Notes: a model not told the origin generated them from the letters alone. Numbered from the stretch's first letter, positions 27,750 to 37,043 are shown. The stretch is 45,076 bases of DNA from Yoonia sp. (GCF_017854565.1 NZ_JAFMHJ010000016.1:22188-67263), one strand, 5' to 3'. Numbers and translations are program-made.

Positions 27750-28714
27750 CACGCGACCTCCTTGATGGGCAGATGGCAGGCCCGGCGGCGGTTGCCCCGC
27801 GTCGCAAGCACGGGGCGTTCCGCGCGGCAGTTGTCCAGCACCTGCGCGCAGCGGGGCGAAAAGGGGCAACCGGCAGGCAGGCGCGACATATCCGGCGGTT
27901 CGCCCGCAATGGTGGCCAGCGTGGCATCGGCCCGGTCAAGGCGCGGTACAGCCTTCAAAAGGCCGCTGGTATAAGGATGCACCGGGCTGGCAAAGACATC
28001 ATCGGTCGGGCCTTCTTCCATGATTTGCCCGCCATACATCACCAGCGTCCGGTCGCAAAACCCCGCTACCACGCCAAGATCATGCGTGATCAAGATCACG
28101 GCGGTGCCAAAATCGCGGCGAATATCGCCCAGCACCTGCATGATCTGGGCCTGCACAGTCACATCAAGCGCGGTCGTCGGCTCGTCTGCGATCAGCAGTC
28201 TGGGTTGGCACAGCAGGGCCATCGCAATCATGATCCGCTGGCGCATGCCGCCCGAAAATTCATGCGGGAACATCGTGATCCGGGCGCGGGCGTCGGGAAT
28301 GCGGACCGCGTCCAGCATCTTGGTCGCCTCGTTTATGGCCGCCGCCTTGCCCATCCCTTTGTGCAGCATCAGCACCTCGGCCATCTGGTCGCTGATCCGC
28401 ATATAGGGGTTCAGGGATGTCATTGGGTCCTGAAAGATCATCGCCATTTCGCGGGCTCGGATTTGGTTCAGGTCACGGTTGCTCATGGTTAGCAGGTCTT
28501 TGCCATCAAACCGCGCCGCCCCCGCCGCCCGCCCGTTCTTGGCCAAAAGCCCCATCATGGCAAAGGCGGTCTGGCTTTTGCCCGACCCGCTTTCACCGAC
28601 GATGGCCAGCGTCTCGCCTTGGTTGATGTCAAAGCTGACACCGTTGACGGCGTTCACATCACCGTCTGCGGTGCTGAATGTGACACGCAGGTTGTCGATT
28701 TCCAAAAGAGGCAT
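27749..28714 (-). CDS. oppD: Oligopeptide ABC transporter ATPase, OppD type
   Basis: The 321-residue ATPase shows Walker A GESGSGKS (40-47), signature FSGGM (153-157), Walker B LLIADEP (173-179) and a C-terminal GCPFSPRC extension. It starts 2 nt after the oppC stop. The N-terminus MPLLEIDNLRVTFSTADG is nearly the same as that of DppD in this window, so the two operons are related but clearly diverged systems. Confidence 0.95.
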   Translation of the reverse strand: MPLLEIDNLRVTFSTADGDVNAVNGVSFDINQGETLAIVGESGSGKSQTAFAMMGLLAKNGRAAGAARFDGKDLLTMSNRDLNQIRAREMAMIFQDPMTSLNPYMRISDQMAEVLMLHKGMGKAAAINEATKMLDAVRIPDARARITMFPHEFSGGMRQRIMIAMALLCQPRLLIADEPTTALDVTVQAQIMQVLGDIRRDFGTAVILITHDLGVVAGFCDRTLVMYGGQIMEEGPTDDVFASPVHPYTSGLLKAVPRLDRADATLATIAGEPPDMSRLPAGCPFSPRCAQVLDNCRAERPVLATRGNRRRACHLPIKEVA

Positions 28715-28716
28715 GT

Positions 28717-29643
28717 TCAGCGGTCCTTGGGGTCAAGCGCATCACGCAAACCGTCGCCAACGAAGAACAAGGCAAAGATCGTCATGACAAAGAAAAAGAG
28801 AGGAAAGAAAAGCTGCCATAAAACGCCATTGCCCATGTTGCGCGCGCCTTCCCCGATCAGCGCGCCAAGCGATGTGTCCGGCTCTTGCACGCCAAGGCCA
28901 AGATAACTGATGAAGCTTTCGAAAATGATCATGTTGGGGATCAGCAGCGTCGCATAGACAATCACGATCCCCAGCAGGTTCGGCACGATATGGCGCAGGA
29001 TAATCTTGGCCGGATGCACGCCAATCGCATGGGCGGCTTCGACAAATTCCTTGTTCTTGATGGTCATCGTCTGCCCGCGCGCGATCCGGGCCATATCCAG
29101 CCACGAAATCAGACCGATTCCCAGAAACAGCATAAAGATAGAGCGGCCAAAGATGACCAGCATCAAGATCAGCACGAACATGAATGGAATCGACATCAAG
29201 ATATCGACGATCCGCATCATCGCGCCATCAATCCGGCCACCAAAGTATCCCGCCGTCGCGCCATAAAGCGTGCCCACCGTGACCGCGACCAATGCCCCAA
29301 CGGCCCCGACCATCAGCGATATGCCGGTCCCCTGAACCGTGCGTGCATAAAGGTCGCGACCGTCCGCGTCCGTGCCGAAATAATGCCCGGTCTCAAACGA
29401 TGGCACGCCCAGATAGGCGTATCGCCCGGTCAGGCTGAAATCAATAAAGTCGCGCTCATGTGTCGTCAGGTACGATCCGAAAACCGCGAATGCGCCAATC
29501 AGGATCAGCAGGACCAATGAAACGACCGCAGCCTTATTGCGCGAAAACCGCGTCCGGGCATCAGCCCAAAGCGACCTGCCGCGTAACTCGGCCATGTCCA
29601 TGGCCGCCGCGACGGATTCAACTGTTGATGGATTTGGCAACAT
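28717..29643 (-). CDS. oppC: Oligopeptide ABC transporter permease, OppC type
   Basis: The 308-residue permease has a cytosolic N-terminal tail, a first membrane helix (AAVVSLVLLILIGAFAVFGS), the hallmark YFGTDADGRDLYARTVQG, and a core of further helices with the coupling loop EFVEAAHAIGVHPAKII. It ends in GDGLRDALDPKDR, as usual for OppC. It lies 12 nt after oppB and forms the channel with it. Confidence 0.95.
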   Translation of the reverse strand: MLPNPSTVESVAAAMDMAELRGRSLWADARTRFSRNKAAVVSLVLLILIGAFAVFGSYLTTHERDFIDFSLTGRYAYLGVPSFETGHYFGTDADGRDLYARTVQGTGISLMVGAVGALVAVTVGTLYGATAGYFGGRIDGAMMRIVDILMSIPFMFVLILMLVIFGRSIFMLFLGIGLISWLDMARIARGQTMTIKNKEFVEAAHAIGVHPAKIILRHIVPNLLGIVIVYATLLIPNMIIFESFISYLGLGVQEPDTSLGALIGEGARNMGNGVLWQLFFPLFFFVMTIFALFFVGDGLRDALDPKDR

Positions 29644-29655
29644 GGCCTTGGTTCC

Positions 29656-30579
29656 CTAATACCTGATCTTCGGGTCGATCCACGCGTACAGGATATCGAC
29701 CGCAAGGTTGAACAGGATTGTCAGGGTGCCCACCAGAATGGTGATCCCCATGATAACGGAATAGTCCCGGTTAAACGCCGAATTCACAAAAAACTGCCCG
29801 ATCCCGCCGGTCGAAAAGATCACGTCGATCACGACGGACCCGGTGATCATCCCCACAAACGCAGGTCCCAGATATGACAGCACCGGCAGCATCGCGGGCT
29901 TCATCGCGTGGTGCCAGATGACCCGGCGCATCGGCAGCCCCTTGGCCTGTGCCGTGCGGATGAAATTGGTGTTCAGCACCTCCAGCATGGACGACCGGGT
30001 GATCCGCGCAATCGACGCCATATAGGACGTAGAAAGCGCCAAGACCGGCATGATCAGATATTCCCACTGACCGCCGTTCCAGCCGCCACCGGGCAGCCAC
30101 CCCAGCCACAGCGTGAACACCAGCAGCAGAATTGGCGCCATCACAAAATTCGGCAGCACCTGTGCGCCGATCGAGATGCCGACGGCCAGATAATCCAGCC
30201 AGGTGTTCTGCTTGATCGCGGCAGCAACCCCCAGCGACACACCGACGGTCACAGCCACGACAAATGACCAGAAGCCATAGGTCAGCGTGACGGGAAAACC
30301 TTGGGCAATGACGTCGTTGACGGTGCGGTCCTTGTACTGAAATGACGGGCCGAAATCGAATTGGGTCACGACCCCGACGACATAGTTGACGATTTGCTTC
30401 CAGAACGGCTGATCCAGCCCGTATTTCGCCTCGATATTGCGCAGCACTTCGGGCGGCAGGGGGCGTTCGGAATTGAACGGGCCGCCCGGTGCCGCGTACA
30501 TCAACACAAATGACAAGACGACCAGTATCAATAGGGTCGGGATGGCCACGGCAAGGCGGCGGGCAACAAAGATGAACAT
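29656..30579 (-). CDS. oppB: Oligopeptide ABC transporter permease, OppB type
   Basis: The 307-residue permease begins MFIFVARRLAVAIPTLLILV with the PGGPF motif typical of OppB. It carries several membrane helices and an EAA loop (FIRTAQAKGLPMRRVIW). The C-terminus ILYAWIDPKIRY is a family feature. An attenuator-like hairpin lies between oppA and this gene, so its expression is probably lower than that of oppA. Confidence 0.95.
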   Translation of the reverse strand: MFIFVARRLAVAIPTLLILVVLSFVLMYAAPGGPFNSERPLPPEVLRNIEAKYGLDQPFWKQIVNYVVGVVTQFDFGPSFQYKDRTVNDVIAQGFPVTLTYGFWSFVVAVTVGVSLGVAAAIKQNTWLDYLAVGISIGAQVLPNFVMAPILLLVFTLWLGWLPGGGWNGGQWEYLIMPVLALSTSYMASIARITRSSMLEVLNTNFIRTAQAKGLPMRRVIWHHAMKPAMLPVLSYLGPAFVGMITGSVVIDVIFSTGGIGQFFVNSAFNRDYSVIMGITILVGTLTILFNLAVDILYAWIDPKIRY

Positions 30580-30610
30580 ATGTCAGGGATCCACAAGTTT
30601 CTGGAATTGT

Positions 30611-30652
30611 GAAGAAAAAAGCGCCGCGCCCACCCCAATCGGGCGGCGCGGC
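30611..30652 (-). terminator. Attenuator-like terminator between oppA and oppB
   Basis: On the minus strand an 8-bp stem GCCGCGCC/GGCGCGGC (plus coordinates 30645-30652 and 30623-30630) encloses a loop that can form an inner CCC/GGG pair. After two bases it is followed by a run of six T (plus-strand A residues 30615-30620). It is placed 17 nt after the oppA stop. Partial termination here would give abundant binding protein and less permease. Confidence 0.8.
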
Positions 30653-30668
30653 TGATCACGTTGCGTGA

Positions 30669-32303
30669 TTATTTGGCGATTTTGTACAGATCGCGCGAGT
30701 ACCAGTTTTGCTGGAAGTTCTCGAACGGCCAGCCTTCCAGATTTTCGGCAAACATCTTGACCGACGCATAGTGGTAGATCGGCATGATCGGCGTATCGAC
30801 GGCGATAATCTGCTCGACCGCAGTATAATCCGCCTGCGGATTGTCCGCCGTCTTGGCATCCGCCAGCAGGGCATCGACTTCTGGATTGACGTATTTACTG
30901 TCGTTGTAGCCGCTTGCGGACTGCATCAGATCAAGGAACGTCGATGCCTCGTTATAGTCGGCACACCAGCCGCCACGAGCCACGTCGAAATCTCCGTTGC
31001 TGCGCGCCTCAAGAAAGGTCTGCCATTCTTGGTTTGCCAGCGTGGTTTCAACGCCCAATGTCTGCTTCCACATCTGGCTGATCGCCACGGCGACAGATTT
31101 GTGGGCTTCGTCAGTGTTATAGACCAGATCAATGGTCAGCGGGTTATCAGCGCCATAACCGGCCTGCGCCAGCAGGTCCTTGGCCATTTCATTGCGCGCG
31201 GCCTGCGTCATGGATGCCATCGGAATATCCGGCGTTTCAAAGCCCGCAGTCGCCCAATGCGTGAAGGTGTAGGCCGACTTTTGACCACCTGCCAGCACGT
31301 TTTCCGTGATGATATCACGGTCAATGGCAAGGCTCAGCGCTTTGCGCACGTCGGGATCTTTCAGCTCTTCGGGGCCATTGTCGCGCAGGTTGAACATGTA
31401 ATAATAGGAACATGCATAGGGCACCGACATCGCCTGCGCGGGATATTCAGCAGACAGGCGCGGGAATTGTCCGGCGGGTACGTCGGTCCGGTCCAGCTCT
31501 CCGGCCAGATACCGCGTCAGAGCCACGTTTTCATCGTTGATTACCAGCGATGTGACCTTTTCGATGATGGTGTTTTCATTGTCCCAATACATCGGGTTGC
31601 GTTCACGCACCAATTTTTCCTGCGGGACATGCTGGGTCAGGACATAGGCGCCGTTGGACACCATATTGCCCGGCTTGGTCCAGTCGCTGCCAAACGCATC
31701 GACGGTCGCCTGATGGACAGGGAACGTGGTGTAATGGGTCAGCATCTGCGTAAAATACGGCAGCGGCTGGCTCAGCCGGACTTCCAGCGTGGTGTCATCA
31801 GTCGCAGAAATGCCCAGTGCCGATGGCTCCATATCGCCTGCAATCACCGCAGATGCGTTTTCGACGGACATCAATTCGATGAACCACGAATAGGGCGATG
31901 CAAGAGCGGGCGATGCGGCGCGCTTCCAGGCGTATTCAAAATCGCCGGCGGTGACCGGATCACCGTTCGACCATTTCGCATTATCGCGCAGGGTGAACGT
32001 ATAGACCAGATTGTCACCGCTCACCACATATCCGGTGGCGACGCCCGGCTCCAGGTTGCCGGCGGCATCTTGGTTGAACAGGCCCTCGAACAGGTCGCGA
32101 ACGATATCGCCGCCCGCGCTGTCTTCGGCCATGCCCGGATCAATCGACGGGCTTTCGTCAAGATCGCGGTAGGTGAATGTCTGATCCGAGGCGAGCGTTT
32201 CGCCCGTGACGGGGTGGGTGGCATGGCCATCCGCATAGACCGCGCCAGTGGTGGCGATCATAATTGCGGCGCTGGTTGCCAGCAGCCTTGTTTTCAATGT
32301 CAT
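30669..32303 (-). CDS. oppA: Periplasmic oligopeptide-binding protein, OppA/MppA type
   Basis: The 544-residue SBP_bac_5 protein has a signal peptide (MTLKTRLLATSAAIMIATTG, cut near VYADG). Family blocks match the OppA/MppA branch: PSIDPGMAEDSAGGDIVRDL, FEGLFNQDAAGNLEPGVA and WSNGDPVTAGDFEYAWKRAA. It binds oligopeptides in the periplasm. It is distinct in sequence from DppA in the same window, so the two systems probably differ in ligand range. It is the first gene of the operon, with its promoter in the 210 bp before it. Closeness to MppA leaves open murein-peptide uptake. Confidence 0.94.
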   Translation of the reverse strand: MTLKTRLLATSAAIMIATTGAVYADGHATHPVTGETLASDQTFTYRDLDESPSIDPGMAEDSAGGDIVRDLFEGLFNQDAAGNLEPGVATGYVVSGDNLVYTFTLRDNAKWSNGDPVTAGDFEYAWKRAASPALASPYSWFIELMSVENASAVIAGDMEPSALGISATDDTTLEVRLSQPLPYFTQMLTHYTTFPVHQATVDAFGSDWTKPGNMVSNGAYVLTQHVPQEKLVRERNPMYWDNENTIIEKVTSLVINDENVALTRYLAGELDRTDVPAGQFPRLSAEYPAQAMSVPYACSYYYMFNLRDNGPEELKDPDVRKALSLAIDRDIITENVLAGGQKSAYTFTHWATAGFETPDIPMASMTQAARNEMAKDLLAQAGYGADNPLTIDLVYNTDEAHKSVAVAISQMWKQTLGVETTLANQEWQTFLEARSNGDFDVARGGWCADYNEASTFLDLMQSASGYNDSKYVNPEVDALLADAKTADNPQADYTAVEQIIAVDTPIMPIYHYASVKMFAENLEGWPFENFQQNWYSRDLYKIAK

Positions 32304-32357
32304 GAAAATCTCCCTGTTTTATGCACCGTTGGTCGGCGCAAGTTACGGTTGTGTCAC

Positions 32358-32370
32358 GCGCTTTTTGCGC
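32358..32370. promoter_or_regulatory. GCGC-T5-GCGC element upstream of oppA
   Basis: This short dyad lies 55 nt before the oppA start codon. Similar GCGC-AT-tract-GCGC elements occur at 3992-4005 and 4228-4241. It could be a leader hairpin or a protein site. No known factor is assigned. Confidence 0.3.
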
Positions 32371-32513
32371 TGATGACGACATCCTTTGGTGAGACGGTGG
32401 AAATGGCAAGCGTAATCACCGCGTAACCCTACGGCAGGTCGCGGCAGCGTGTGCATCACACGAAAGCCGCCCTGCCGTGGCTGTCATCACTTCGGTGTGG
32501 TGATCATGGTGGG

Positions 32514-32870
32514 CTAGCGGATGCGGAAGGACGCGGAATTGCCAGCACCCCGGTCAACGGTAAACCGTATCCGGTCGTCGCCCCGCACCTCGACCAATTG
32601 ACAATTATAACCCAAAGGATCACCGCCCCATATCAGATCACGGCAAAAATACCCGTCCTGCCAGACCCAGTTGCCCGTGATCTCCCAGCCGATCGCCGCG
32701 CCTTTGATCTGGCCATTTTCCAGCACGTTCAGCGTGATCCCGTAAAACCCGTGCCGCAGTTCTTTGCCGTTCAGCAATGACACGAACGTATCCTGATCGA
32801 CTACGGGGATATAGCTTTCGGCAAAGGCAGGCGTGGCGGCAAGGCCAAGCAGCAGGGCAAGACGTTTCAT
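32514..32870 (-). CDS. Small secreted hypothetical protein downstream of dapB
   Basis: The 118-residue product has a signal peptide (MKRLALLLGLAATPAFA). The mature part is about 100 residues, with two cysteines in YFCRDLIWGG and YNCQLVEVRG that may form a disulfide. I recognise no named domain. The start is ATG 32870, with GAGGT about 6 nt upstream. The gene lies 70 nt downstream of dapB on the same strand and may be co-transcribed. That context could lead to mislabelling as a reductase, but it has no nucleotide-binding motif. It is periplasmic by prediction, with unknown function. Confidence 0.75.
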   Translation of the reverse strand: MKRLALLLGLAATPAFAESYIPVVDQDTFVSLLNGKELRHGFYGITLNVLENGQIKGAAIGWEITGNWVWQDGYFCRDLIWGGDPLGYNCQLVEVRGDDRIRFTVDRGAGNSASFRIR

Positions 32871-32940
32871 AAGACACCTCTTTATCGCGCATGTGCCATT
32901 ATTACGAAACAGGTCGCCGTTTGGTTCACTTTGGCGGCGG

Positions 32941-33750
32941 TCAAAGGCCCAGAACGTCGACCATGTCATATTCACCGGGCGATTTGTCCTGCCCCCACAA
33001 GGCAGCTTTCAGCGCGCCGCGCGCGAAAATCGCGCGGTCTGTGGCGATGTGGCGCAGCACGATCCGTTCGCCCGCTGCGGCAAACATCACGTCATGTTCC
33101 CCGACAATATCGCCGCCACGGATGGCGCTGAACCCGATATCGCCACGCTTGCGCGCGCCGGTGATCCCGTCACGCCCGCTGTCGCTGACATCGGCCAGCA
33201 CGACGCCACGCCCCTCGGCGGCAGCTTCGCCCAGCATCAGCGCGGTGCCCGATGGCGCATCGACCTTTTGATTGTGGTGCGCCTCGATGATTTCGATGTC
33301 GAAATCCGCATCCAATGCGGCGGCAACCTTTTTGGTCAGTTGCACCAGCAGGTTCACACCCAGCGACATATTGCCCGCCCGCACGATCACCGCATGATGT
33401 GACGCGGCATTGATCGCCTTCAGGTCCGTGTCGGATAATCCGGTCGTGCCGATCACATGAACGGCGCGGGCCTGCGCGGCAAGGCCTGCAAAACCAACGG
33501 TCGCGGCGGGGGCGGTGAAATCAATCACCGCCTGCGCCTTGGCAAAGACCTCAAGCGCATCGTCCGTGACCATGACACCGACAGCGGTGCCCCCCATCGC
33601 CGTTCCGATATCCTGCCCGACCCAATCATGACCGGCCCGTTCCAGCACGCCCACAAGGCGGCATTTGTCCGAGGCCAGCACCGATTTGATCAGCATCTGA
33701 CCCATTTTCCCCGATCCGCCGGTAATCACGATGCCTGGAGTGTTGGTCAT
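32941..33750 (-). CDS. dapB: 4-hydroxy-tetrahydrodipicolinate reductase DapB
   Basis: The 269-residue cytosolic enzyme reduces the DapA product with NAD(P)H in lysine/diaminopimelate synthesis. The N-terminal Rossmann motif is GGSGKMG (11-17), and GTTGLS (101-106) contacts the nicotinamide. The catalytic segment is [15 protein letters not shown] (156-170). The start is ATG 33750. The longer frame is unconserved. It diverges from rbfA with 89 nt between starts. Diaminopimelate also feeds peptidoglycan, which the OmpA-domain protein in this window would bind. Confidence 0.96.
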   Translation of the reverse strand: MTNTPGIVITGGSGKMGQMLIKSVLASDKCRLVGVLERAGHDWVGQDIGTAMGGTAVGVMVTDDALEVFAKAQAVIDFTAPAATVGFAGLAAQARAVHVIGTTGLSDTDLKAINAASHHAVIVRAGNMSLGVNLLVQLTKKVAAALDADFDIEIIEAHHNQKVDAPSGTALMLGEAAAEGRGVVLADVSDSGRDGITGARKRGDIGFSAIRGGDIVGEHDVMFAAAGERIVLRHIATDRAIFARGALKAALWGQDKSPGEYDMVDVLGL

Positions 33751-33839
33751 GGGGTCTGTCCTTGTCTGTTTGTCCCGTCTTAGCGCCGGTTTGCCCGTAG
33801 CGCAAAGCCTTGCTTGGCATTGCCCGCGACAACGCTTAA

Positions 33840-34244
33840 ATGGGGGATATGGCAAAGAACACAAATCGCGAAGGCAAGGCCCCAACGCAGCGCATGCTGC
33901 GGGTGGGCGAGCAAATCCGCCGGACCCTGTCCGAAATTCTGCAACGTGGTGACGTGCATGACCCCGATCTGGGGCGCATGTCCATCACCGTGGGCGAAGT
34001 GCGCATGTCGCCCGACCTTCGGGTCGCGACGGCGTTCATCCTGCCGCTGGGGGGGCATGGCAAGCAAGAGGCGCTTGCCGCATTGCGCCGCAACCGCCAC
34101 GAAGTGCGGCATCTGGTGGTCAAAGGCGGCACCCAGAAGTTTGCACCCGAACTGCGGTTCGAAATCGACGGCACCTTTGACCAGATGGACGCCACCCGCG
34201 CCCTGCTGGCCGAGGATCATGTACGACAGGATCTTGACGACTGA
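33840..34244 (+). CDS. rbfA: Ribosome-binding factor A
   Basis: The 134-residue protein (131 if the second ATG at 33849 is used) aids late 30S maturation. The family blocks are [20 protein letters not shown] and [20 protein letters not shown], with a KH-type fold. MAKN at the second ATG is the common start in relatives. GGGGGA sits only 2 nt before it, so I keep the first ATG but cannot decide. The stop shares a base with the next gene's start (TGATG). truB, a frequent partner in this group, does not follow here. Confidence 0.95.
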   Translation: MGDMAKNTNREGKAPTQRMLRVGEQIRRTLSEILQRGDVHDPDLGRMSITVGEVRMSPDLRVATAFILPLGGHGKQEALAALRRNRHEVRHLVVKGGTQKFAPELRFEIDGTFDQMDATRALLAEDHVRQDLDD

Positions 34245-34960
34245 TGCGATGGCTGGTCGTTGCCTTCATCTGGCTTGCATCGCCGCTGCCGGCCGTGACC
34301 TGCGACAACGTCGATTACCTTGAACGTCGCTATACCACCTGCACCGTCGATGCCGCCCACGAGGCGCTGCGTCTGTTTCATAGCGACCGGAATGGCGCCG
34401 TGCTGGGCAGTTTCAGCGCGATTGATGCGACGCTGGAGACCGGAAATCTGGTCTTTGCGATGAACGCGGGGATGTATCACCCGGACCGTGCGCCGGTTGG
34501 ATACTATCTGGAAAACGGCGTTCAAAAGATGCGCGTCGTGCCAAATGCCGGGCCGGGGAACTTTGGCCTGCTGCCCAACGGTGTGTTCTGCGTGACTGAC
34601 AAAAACGCCCGCGTCTACGAGACATTGCAGTTCGTCGCAGCAAAACCACGCTGCCGGGATGCGACGCAATCGGGTCCGATGCTGGTGATCGGGGGGCAAC
34701 TGCACCCGCGGTTCTTGCCGGGCAGCACGTCGCGCTTTATCCGCAATGGAGTCGGGACGACGGCGGACGGCAAGACCGCCGTTTTCGTGATCTCGAATAA
34801 CCCGGTGTCATTCCATGAATTCGGCAGCTTTTTCCGCGACTATCTGCAGTTGCCCGATGCGTTGTATTTTGACGGCAAAGTATCGCGCCTTTATGCGCCT
34901 GCGCTGCGCCGGTCGGATCTGGGGTTTCAATTGGGGCCGATTGTCGGCGTGGTCGAATAA
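34244..34960 (+). CDS. Phosphodiester glycosidase (NAGPA domain) family protein
   Basis: The 238-residue product has a signal peptide ([19 protein letters not shown]) and a NAGPA/DUF2233 domain. Visible family blocks are LVFAMNAGMY, NFGLLPNGVFCV, ATQSGPMLVIGGQLHPRF and LYFDGKVSRLY. Relatives include YigE-type bacterial proteins and the mammalian uncovering enzyme, which cleaves N-acetylglucosamine phosphodiesters. The bacterial substrate is not settled, with cell-wall or exopolysaccharide sugars being likely. It is exported. Overlap with rbfA by one base implies coupled translation with a ribosome-assembly factor, probably a transcriptional convenience. Confidence 0.88.
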   Translation: MRWLVVAFIWLASPLPAVTCDNVDYLERRYTTCTVDAAHEALRLFHSDRNGAVLGSFSAIDATLETGNLVFAMNAGMYHPDRAPVGYYLENGVQKMRVVPNAGPGNFGLLPNGVFCVTDKNARVYETLQFVAAKPRCRDATQSGPMLVIGGQLHPRFLPGSTSRFIRNGVGTTADGKTAVFVISNNPVSFHEFGSFFRDYLQLPDALYFDGKVSRLYAPALRRSDLGFQLGPIVGVVE

Positions 34961-34965
34961 CGGGC

Positions 34966-34985
34966 AGGTGGGTTAAAACCCACCT
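34966..34985. terminator. Perfect hairpin AGGTGGGTT/AACCCACCT between convergent genes
   Basis: The arms (34966-34974 and 34977-34985) are perfect complements around AA, lying between the NAGPA gene (plus) and the Nudix gene (minus). The right arm runs into the last base of the Nudix stop codon. It can act for both strands. Its exact symmetry also resembles a dispersed intergenic repeat. Confidence 0.55.
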
Positions 34986-35386
34986 TACGACATGGCAAAC
35001 GCGATCACTGACTGGACATTGGCGCTGGTTTCCAGCGTCGGGACCGTTGCGACAGGGAACCAGCGCGCATCGCTGACATCATCGGCGGCTTGCGGTGTTC
35101 CGCGTTGGTAGTGGCACAGAACCGCGGCCAGCAAAAAGTGAAATCGCAGCGCGCCGGCATCATCATGTATGATGATGTCAAGGTTCGTCAGATACCGCAT
35201 GGGTGTTGCAACCACCGATGTCTCCTCGGCCAGTTCGCGTGCGGCGGCGGCAAGGGCCGTTTCGCCCGGCTCTACATGGCCACCGGGAAACCCCCACAGC
35301 CCCGCATCAGGGTCTTTCTTGCGGCGCACCAACAGGACCTGACCGTCGTGAATGACCACCGCAAGGGCCGCAAGTCTGGGCCGCAT
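34985..35386 (-). CDS. Nudix hydrolase
   Basis: The 133-residue protein has a Nudix box at 36-58 ([20 protein letters not shown]), with the metal-binding REL-EE intact; serine replaces the usual glycine near its end. It hydrolyses nucleoside-diphosphate-linked compounds, and the substrate is not predictable. The start is ATG 35386, overlapping the SGNH hydrolase stop (TGATG). A GTG one codon earlier is also possible. It is coupled to that gene. Confidence 0.9.
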   Translation of the reverse strand: MRPRLAALAVVIHDGQVLLVRRKKDPDAGLWGFPGGHVEPGETALAAAARELAEETSVVATPMRYLTNLDIIIHDDAGALRFHFLLAAVLCHYQRGTPQAADDVSDARWFPVATVPTLETSANVQSVIAFAMS

Positions 35387-36024
35387 CACAGCACTGCCAT
35401 TCTGGCCGCGACCGCCTGTCCAAGGGCCCGGTGGCTGTCAGCCGTAAAATGAACGCCGTCGCTGGGGCAGGGCGCAATATGCGCGCCCGCATCAAGAAAC
35501 GCGACACCCCAATGCGCCGCCAAAGCCCGGTAAAGCGCGGGCAGGGCTTGTGATTTGGCTGCCGCCCCGAAAAACACATCCGAAATCGGCCCCTGTTCGA
35601 TGACCGCTGGCGGGCAGATCAGCATCACGTCAAACCCGCCGTGCCGGATTTGGTAAAGGTCGGATTTCGCAATCGCCAACAGCCCGGCAACCCCCGCCAC
35701 GATTCCGTCGGGGGTCAGGCCAAAGTGGGTTTTCAGGTCGTTCGTGCCCAGCATGATCGTCAGCAGGTCAATCGGTCCGTGGCTTTCCAGTGCCATCGCC
35801 AGACCTGTCTGGCCATTCATATGCGCCCCCATCACCGGATCGGGATGCGCGGTCGTGCGTCCGGGCAGCCCTTCCTCGACCAAGGTCCAGTCCGCGCCCA
35901 TGGCCGCACGTGCCACCGTCGGCCACCGGCTGTCGGGGCCAAATCGAAAATACGGCCCGCGTGCCACGATGGGCGGGGTGCCATGGGTGTTGCTATCGCC
36001 GAAGGTGAGCAGTGTTTTTGTCAT
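35386..36024 (-). CDS. SGNH/GDSL hydrolase (arylesterase-like)
   Basis: The 212-residue esterase has block I GDSN with Ser11, block III GTND (93-96) and block V DGVHF with D189 and H192, so the catalytic triad is complete. [10 protein letters not shown] and GLPGRTT are typical of small arylesterase/lipolytic SGNH enzymes. There is no signal peptide, so it is probably cytosolic. The start is ATG 36024, divergent from the thioredoxin gene with 107 nt between starts. The natural ester is unknown. Confidence 0.92.
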   Translation of the reverse strand: MTKTLLTFGDSNTHGTPPIVARGPYFRFGPDSRWPTVARAAMGADWTLVEEGLPGRTTAHPDPVMGAHMNGQTGLAMALESHGPIDLLTIMLGTNDLKTHFGLTPDGIVAGVAGLLAIAKSDLYQIRHGGFDVMLICPPAVIEQGPISDVFFGAAAKSQALPALYRALAAHWGVAFLDAGAHIAPCPSDGVHFTADSHRALGQAVAARMAVL

Positions 36025-36131
36025 TTTCGCACGCTATGCACCCTTTGCGGGATCGTAAAGTGCCATTGCCCCTTGGACTTGGTCCGCGTTACCCACATAT
36101 ATGGGCCAAACCGCGACTGAGGAGACAGAAC

Positions 36132-37043
36132 ATGCTCGAACTGAATGCGACCCCGAAAGCAGGCGACGACCTGATCAAAGACGGCACCGACGGCACCTTT
36201 GGACCCGATGTGATCGAAGCGTCGCAGACCGTCCCGGTGATTGTTGATTTCTGGGCGAAATGGTGTGGTCCCTGCAAAACGCTTGGCCCCGCGATCGAGG
36301 CGGCGGTGACCAAGGCGGGTGGCCGGGTCAAGCTGGTCAAGATCGACGTTGATGCCAACCAGATTTACGCGGGCCAACTACAGGTGCAGTCGATCCCCAC
36401 CGTCTATGCGTTTTACAAAGGGCAGCCCGTGGATGGGTTCCAAGGCGCGCTGCCGCCATCGGAAATCAATGCATTTGTTGAAAAGATCGCCGCCCTCGCT
36501 GGCGACCCCGAGGCCGAAGGTCTGACCGCCGCGATTGAGGCCGCAAATCAGATGCTGGCCGAAGGTGCCGCCAGCGATGCGGCTGAAACATTTGCCGCCA
36601 TCCTGCAAGAAGAACCCAACAACGCCGCCGCTTATGCGGGTTTGGTGCGGTCTTATCTGGCGCTGGACGATGTCGATCAGGCCGAGGCGATCCTGAACGG
36701 TGCCCCCGCCGAGATTTCGACAGACCCCCTGCTCGAGGCGGTACATGCCCAGATCACCCTGCTCCGCGAGGCCGCAAATGCAGGTCCCGTTGCCGAATTG
36801 CAGGCCACCGTTGATGCCGAACCCGATAACCATCAGGCGCGTTTCGATCTGTCGGTCGCACTGCACGCCAACGGCAAGGTCGAAGAGGCGGTGAACGAAC
36901 TGCTGGAACTGTTCCGCCGTGACCGGGAATGGAATGATGGTGCCGCCAAAACCCAGCTTTTCAAGATTTTCGATGCCCGCGATGCCAAGGACCCGATTGT
37001 TCTGAACGGGCGCCGCAAACTATCGTCGATGATATTTGCCTGA
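36132..37043 (+). CDS. ybbN: Thioredoxin-domain co-chaperone, YbbN/CnoX type
   Basis: The 303-residue protein has an N-terminal thioredoxin domain with active site WCGPC (C45, C48) and a C-terminal TPR-like region (about 130-303) rich in Ala/Glu helices. This matches YbbN/CnoX, which binds clients and passes them to chaperones under oxidative stress. E. coli YbbN has lost the CxxC, but this protein keeps CGPC and may be redox-active. The start is ATG 36132, with GGAGA 7-11 nt upstream. It leads a close cluster with the Lon-domain gene (27 nt gap) and trm112. Confidence 0.93.
   Translation: MLELNATPKAGDDLIKDGTDGTFGPDVIEASQTVPVIVDFWAKWCGPCKTLGPAIEAAVTKAGGRVKLVKIDVDANQIYAGQLQVQSIPTVYAFYKGQPVDGFQGALPPSEINAFVEKIAALAGDPEAEGLTAAIEAANQMLAEGAASDAAETFAAILQEEPNNAAAYAGLVRSYLALDDVDQAEAILNGAPAEISTDPLLEAVHAQITLLREAANAGPVAELQATVDAEPDNHQARFDLSVALHANGKVEEAVNELLELFRRDREWNDGAAKTQLFKIFDARDAKDPIVLNGRRKLSSMIFA

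Noticed and set aside
30708..32426. 572-codon plus-strand open frame
   Set aside because: It is antisense to oppA. It has no ribosome site or domain and shows shadow-type composition.
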